A stretch of DNA of 64,000 bases from Morinoia aosen (taxonomy: Eukaryota > Arthropoda > Malacostraca > Amphipoda > Talitridae), in the NCBI GenBank assembly GCA_030386875.1, contig CM059567.1, forward strand, positions 78,423,130-78,487,129, written 5' to 3'. Position 1 is the stretch's first letter. Each line of letters starts with the position of its first letter. The position numbers were made by a program, and so were the translations under genes. Positions 59,640-64,000 of this stretch are shown piece after piece. The notes beneath the pieces were generated by a model, which saw only the letters and a list, made by a program, of their open reading frames with translations, did not search any database and had not been told where the DNA came from.

Positions 59640-59842
59640 TTAACACGTTTCCTGCGATGGATTAAACTGAAATGCAATGTTCAATTTAAATTTAAAACCA
59701 ATTATAGTGAGTAACTTTAAAATAGCGAACAATAATTGTATGTTGCCTTCATTTCGCTTTCATTAAGTATTTATAAAATTGAGTTAGTGACTGCAGGTCC
59801 GTCAGTGACCACCGGTGGGTCCTTTCACGGGAAACGTGTTGA
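59640..59842. mobile_element. TTAA-flanked MITE-like repeat, copy 2
   Basis: The 203-bp relative of 55960-56187 has better preserved inverted ends: TTAACACGTTTCC at the left and GGGAAACGTGTTGA at the right. The right TTAA has become TTGA. The two copies are well diverged, so the family is old. Confidence 0.6.
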
Positions 59843-61218
59843 ACAGTCCAAGGTCTGCAGTATCAAATGTGTGTCTTTATTTTCTTGCTTTACCCCATTC
59901 ATCTGAAATATTTTCATTTATTTCATTCTTGAATTAGAAAATTATTCTGAATAATACTAAACATTGGTCGGTTAAGGCGAGTGTAGCTCATACCTCTGGA
60001 CACGCTACTGGATCATCATCACCATCATCGCGTAGACCGTGCAGGCAGCCAGTCTCGCCGCTGCACATAGGGCATGAAACGACCCAGCTGCGCTCTGTGC
60101 ACGCTTTAATTCGTCCTGTGTGCCACCCACACGGCCTTTGTCGAAATTCGTCTCCCTCGCCCCGTCACGCGCGTTACTGAAGCACTTTGTGGTTGCCTAC
60201 AATGGTCTTGTGTTATCACAGGCAGGGTTAGTTTCATGTTACTTAGTCAGGCGTACGTTCACTTTACTCACTAGTCTACAAATGTAGGGGGCATTCGAAT
60301 GGTTTGCTAACTTATATGCTTCGTTGTTCAGGTTTTATTAGTGATGCATTGAGTATTATTAAGTAATTCAAATTGAAACACATGACCTATAGTTATTTCA
60401 ATGCTTACTCCGTATGTCAAATCAGGTGTTTTTTTAAGTTTTGCATGGGTGCTCAATGCAGTGTAGAGGGAGGTAAGGTTGTAAATTAAAAAAAACTCTT
60501 TTTACTTTTTGTTTGTTGCACCTCAGCTTCCAATTTACTGCGCGTGTGAATCTTACACTTACGGCTGAGTTCAATTTTCGTTATACACTCATTTCAGAGT
60601 CGACTAGTTCGCGCATCTTGCACGCAGAAGTAGTGTTCGGCTGTACACAATTTACGGTGCTTTACTGTGCAAGTTTTCATGGTTTAGCGTTAGAGTAAGT
60701 AACAGAAGTGAAGTCATAGTTTGTGGTCCTTTTTGTAATGTAAACTTCACTATTTATTATGGTTTGAAAAATAGAGTTATAGCTTTCGTTAATTATAACC
60801 ACGAGAATGGTGATCATGTATTGTAATCCTTGAATTTTCTTTCTTAAGTGAAAAATACCGTTGTGTAACTTTTTCATATCAGATTAACCTAATAAGAGTT
60901 AACATAACCTATATATTGAATTCCTTGCAGGAATGTCAAATTTCAATATTGTTATGCTGGTAAAAATGTCAAAATCAAATGCCTGTCCTGCTATGAGGGT
61001 GACGAGTTTGGCCCTACTAAAGAGGGTTTGGGTTAGATTCTCTCAAGAAACATCATTTCAGTGGCAATGGGCTGAGAAAGCACTAGAAAAACGTTGTACT
61101 TCCGTAGAAAGCTTTCGACGGAGACGGAGGGCGTATTGAAAAATATTCCAATTATTGTTTCCCAAAATTATGTAATTAAAATTGTTCAATTTTTGATTGT
61201 ATGTTTTTTTGATCATCA
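59843..61218. other. Non-coding stretch with a short GC-rich segment
   Basis: No gene is supported. Segment 60040-60180 is GC-rich with several CpG and follows an ATCATC simple run. The small basic frame at 60933-61139 has no recognisable domain. Confidence 0.5.
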
Positions 61219-61496
61219 AATGAATGCATTTTGATTAGTTCAAGAGCTTTCAGCAAACCCTGTATGAATAGCATCAAATATTATAGCACAGTTAATAACG
61301 ATTTACGTCTTATTTTCTGCTTTGCCAAGGATACATGCTATCACTTGTCTTGTAGTCAATGAATGCATTTTGATTAGTTCAAAAGCTTTCAGCAAACCCT
61401 GTATGAATAACATCAAATATTATAGCACAGTTAATAACGATTTACGTCTTATTTTCTGCTTTGCCAAGGATACATGCTATCACTTATCTTGTAGTC
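61219..61496 (+). repeat. Recent tandem duplication, two 139-bp units
   Basis: Unit 1 (61219-61357) and unit 2 (61358-61496) run from AATGAATGCATTTTG to CTTGTAGTC. I count three differences in 139 bp (CAAGAG/CAAAAG, ATAGCATC/ATAACATC, CTTGTCT/CTTATCT), so the duplication is young. The unit length equals that of the 53.8 kb duplication, but the sequences are unrelated. Confidence 0.95.
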
Positions 61497-61572
61497 ATTT
61501 GGCTCAATGGCTCAACCTAATTTACGAGCGTTGAGTTCGTCAAATGCACAAGTTTATGAGTGAAGTAATGTC

Positions 61573-61864
61573 CAGCCGGCAATGTTGGCGCAAATCAACC
61601 ATGCCTGAAGTGACAAGGCAGCCTGGCTACCGTGCGCCCATTGTCACGACCAAGGACCTCAACAGGACTTGGTGGCCAAATTCGGCACCTGGTCTCCTCA
61701 TATCGCCCATCGAGGCACCATTGTATTCTGATGTGGATTTCGAACGGGTGTCCTGCTGTCCGTCTCGATGTTCCAGACAGGTTTTGTTGCCATCAAAAGG
61801 ACCTTCTGGTAAGGCAAGCTTCGACACGCTCCTGAAAAGCTGTCGATTCCAGTGTCGCCCCTAG
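61573..61864 (+). other. Candidate exon in a GC-richer block
   Basis: A + frame is open from about 61544 to a TAG at 61862-61864, in a block richer in G and C than its flanks. An AATGTCCAG acceptor-like motif ends near 61575, and a good donor (GTAAGG) lies at 61810. Three frames on two strands are open here, so the strand is uncertain. The predicted peptide has no domain I know. Confidence 0.2.
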
Positions 61865-63957
61865 TGACCGTTTTGGAACCTGTACTTTTCTGTGAGCTCA
61901 GCTTCTGAAGATGCTGAGTGATTGATTTTTATGCTCTGACATCACAATGAAGCGAATTGCCGTCTGCTCCCACTGTTACCATTTCACAGAATTCGTTCCT
62001 TGAATAATAGCTACTGATCTTGATTCACGAATATGTGTGTAGTATCAGCGATACTCTTTGATCTATAATGATCATTTCTGATAAACACGGGCTGTAATCT
62101 GCACACGCTAATTGTGGTACAGCGGTGTTGTCGGTGATGGTGTGGTGAGGAGTGCTGCTGCACGAGCTCTGAGTGATGTCTTCCTGAACGAGCCTTCCAT
62201 TCCGGCCCACCTCCTCATCTTAGAGAAAATTACATGTTATACGTATTGTATATGTGTCAATTATTTACGTAGACCGTAAAAAATAGTTGAGGAAAATGTT
62301 CTGATAGCTTAATTCGTAATATTCCAGAATTTAGTCCACGCTGGAGTGATTCCAGTTAGTTTGAGACGTTTTAAAATTTGATATGGTTTAGATAAAAGTT
62401 ACAGGATAAGAGGTTGATGATACTTAAAGCATTCACTCAGTTTAATTTTATTGAGGTTGTGCGTAGTGACCAAAGTTGGAGTTCGGTTCAAGTGGCCTTT
62501 CACACGAGTGACCGAAAAAAAAGACAATTTTTGTATGTTGTACTTTGTGCGATCCTTTTTCTTCCTGAGATCCTTTAAAAACTCTGTGAAACACTTTGGT
62601 GTTTACGCTCGACAAATTTTGGCTCAAGTTGCGTGTCTTCGTATGCTTCCCGTGCACCAGTAGATTTCCCCATTACGGTGAGTTTACAGCAAAGGTGTGG
62701 CTGATTTTGCCTCCTGGTTGGCCTCACGTACAAGTGCTGCAAAGTGTGCGTGACTGGGCATGTGTTGTGCTGGACTCCGAGCCTTATCCTGCCGTCAACA
62801 GTAGGCGGAAATAACTACTGTTACGTTTTACTTCGTTAGGGTTGTGCCGTACACTGCTTGAGTGTAACTGCTTCTGGTTGTGCTGCGGCCTTGTTTATAT
62901 TGGATCTTCTCTGGCTTGAGCATTTCTCAGCCACTGCTTAGCCTCTCAGTGTCAGTGAACATCTTCATGGATCATCTTAAAATGGGTATTCTACTCAATT
63001 TGCCACCAATATACGCGTGCACGCAGTTCTCAACATTGCTTATGTTCCTTAAGAAGCGCAATCGACCTTTTGCTACCTTGAGTCTTATTTCCAGTTGTAT
63101 CTCCGTCATTTATCTGATATCCTTTTTATATCCAGTAGTTGCATCTCAGGAGGCATAGGAAAGGCAGTACACTTAGGTTAGTTAGGTTTCTCGATTCTAT
63201 GCTGCAAGACTGGTGCGCCCAAAGAGAAATTTATTAGATTACCTCAGCTGTACATAGGCTTTCTCAACTCCTGTATTTCGTACCCACTCTGATCCTTTCA
63301 ATTTCCGTACCTTTTCTACTTGCTCTTCTTTTTGTCTTACCTTTGTCTTTTCTTTCTTTTACTTACTAATTTGTTTCTGTACGCAGGGTACCTTGTGTGG
63401 GAACACACTTTTTCCATTGCTACCCCATCTCTATACTCTATATAAATATATAGTAAATGAATCTTTGCTCTCTCTCAAGATCGCCTTTCATGTTGCTGAG
63501 GAATCTTAGACAAATATTAATTTAGAGCAGTTAACTTGACTAATTTTTCATTTTTAAGTAAAAGTAACGTGTTACCCATTCATTATTTTTAAGCTCGTTA
63601 CTACGTAATTAATACTACAACTGGCTGAAGTGATGCAAGCTGTCCACGATTTTAAAGGTAAGTGGGACCTGTCGTTTAGCTTCCTTCAGTCGGAGTGGAA
63701 TCATTTCTAGATGAGTAATGCACAGTCGACAACAAAATTTGAGGTTCGAGAGTACCTTCCATGTTATTACCCAGTCTTTTATTGGAATCTCAAAAATTTA
63801 GGGTGTGCAAATCTGCGTACAGCCCCGCGTTGTGTTCCTAAAAAAATTGTGGATAATTATTTTCATACTTGCGTTGTAAGTTTTCTATCGGCTATCAACT
63901 CAGCAGTTCATTCCTCAACTTTATGCTTTAACCTAAAGAGAGTTATATGCACGGCAA
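61865..63957. other. Non-coding stretch, nothing firm
   Basis: No gene is recognised. Segment 63170-63470 begins AGGTTAGTTAGG, is T/C-rich in its middle and ends in a TATAAATA-type run. It resembles the general layout of the SINE-like family but does not align to it. An ATG at 63633 opens eight codons into a GTAAGT donor at 63658, the same kind of chance-level start/donor pair as at 51.4 kb. Confidence 0.5.
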
Positions 63958-64000
63958 TCCCTATCAAGGAGATACAACTATTGAATCGATGGGAATCGAC
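63958..64000 (+). mobile_element. SINE-like repeat, copy 6 (cut by window end)
   Basis: The last 43 bases match the family's 5' end: TCCCTATCAAGGAGATACAAC, then TATTGAATCGATGGGAAT. The rest lies beyond the window. It confirms the 5' boundary near the TCCC motif and the constant + orientation. Confidence 0.65.

Noticed and set aside
63170..63470. A seventh SINE-like copy
   Set aside because: It has a similar layout (TTAGG-rich start, T/C-rich middle, AT tail) but lacks the family's diagnostic GTTCACTGCTGTC and AAATGGTGCC motifs.
63741..63765. GGTTCGAG as a tRNA B box
   Set aside because: No matching A box, cloverleaf stems or acceptor pairing at the right spacing.

Overview
This is eukaryotic nuclear DNA, most probably from an arthropod. 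It is AT-rich and gene-poor, has no operons or long bacterial-type reading frames, and its recognisable content is almost all transposon-derived. A mariner element, a TATCGG-rich hAT-like palindromic element, TTAA-flanked MITE-like repeats and a degenerate TTAGG-type (arthropod telomere-like) block all fit an arthropod. I cannot name the species. No complete, confidently identified cellular gene is present. On the + strand T visibly exceeds A over most of the window, as in the sense strand of long introns, so much of it may be intron of a + strand gene. That is inference.

Layout. From 1 to 9 kb the DNA is mostly anonymous, with GC-rich islands near 1.65 kb, 3.1-3.4 kb and 8.9-9.2 kb. The 3.2 kb island has a short open frame resembling a secretory signal peptide. 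At 9261-13071 lies a 3.8 kb, nearly fully palindromic (foldback) element with an exact 8-bp target duplication and hAT-type ends. At 18005-18941 is an internally deleted mariner with perfect 30-bp inverted repeats and a broken DD34D transposase.

A SINE-like family of about 350-380 bp occurs six times (near 20.3, 37.4, 40.4, 49.7, 58.7 and 64.0 kb), always on the + strand, and one copy is cut by the window edge. From 33.5 to 35.1 kb a 160-bp dispersed repeat occurs twice. At 41.7-42.3 kb the minus strand carries a frameshifted gene fragment with 23-residue STPR-type repeats. At 46.2-46.6 kb a GC-rich block looks like a decayed reading frame, possibly a retrotransposon gag. Two local tandem duplications of about 139 bp (53.8 and 61.2 kb) and two related TTAA-flanked MITE-like repeats (56.0 and 59.6 kb) occupy the last 10 kb.

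Candidate exons (3.2, 24.5, 49.0, 51.35, 61.6 kb) are listed at low confidence, because they rest only on open frames and splice-like motifs. The features do not form a pathway; the window is best read as a transposon-scarred intronic or intergenic region. The most unusual object is the 3.8 kb foldback element, whose end arrays of TATCGG point the same way although everything else in it is inverted.
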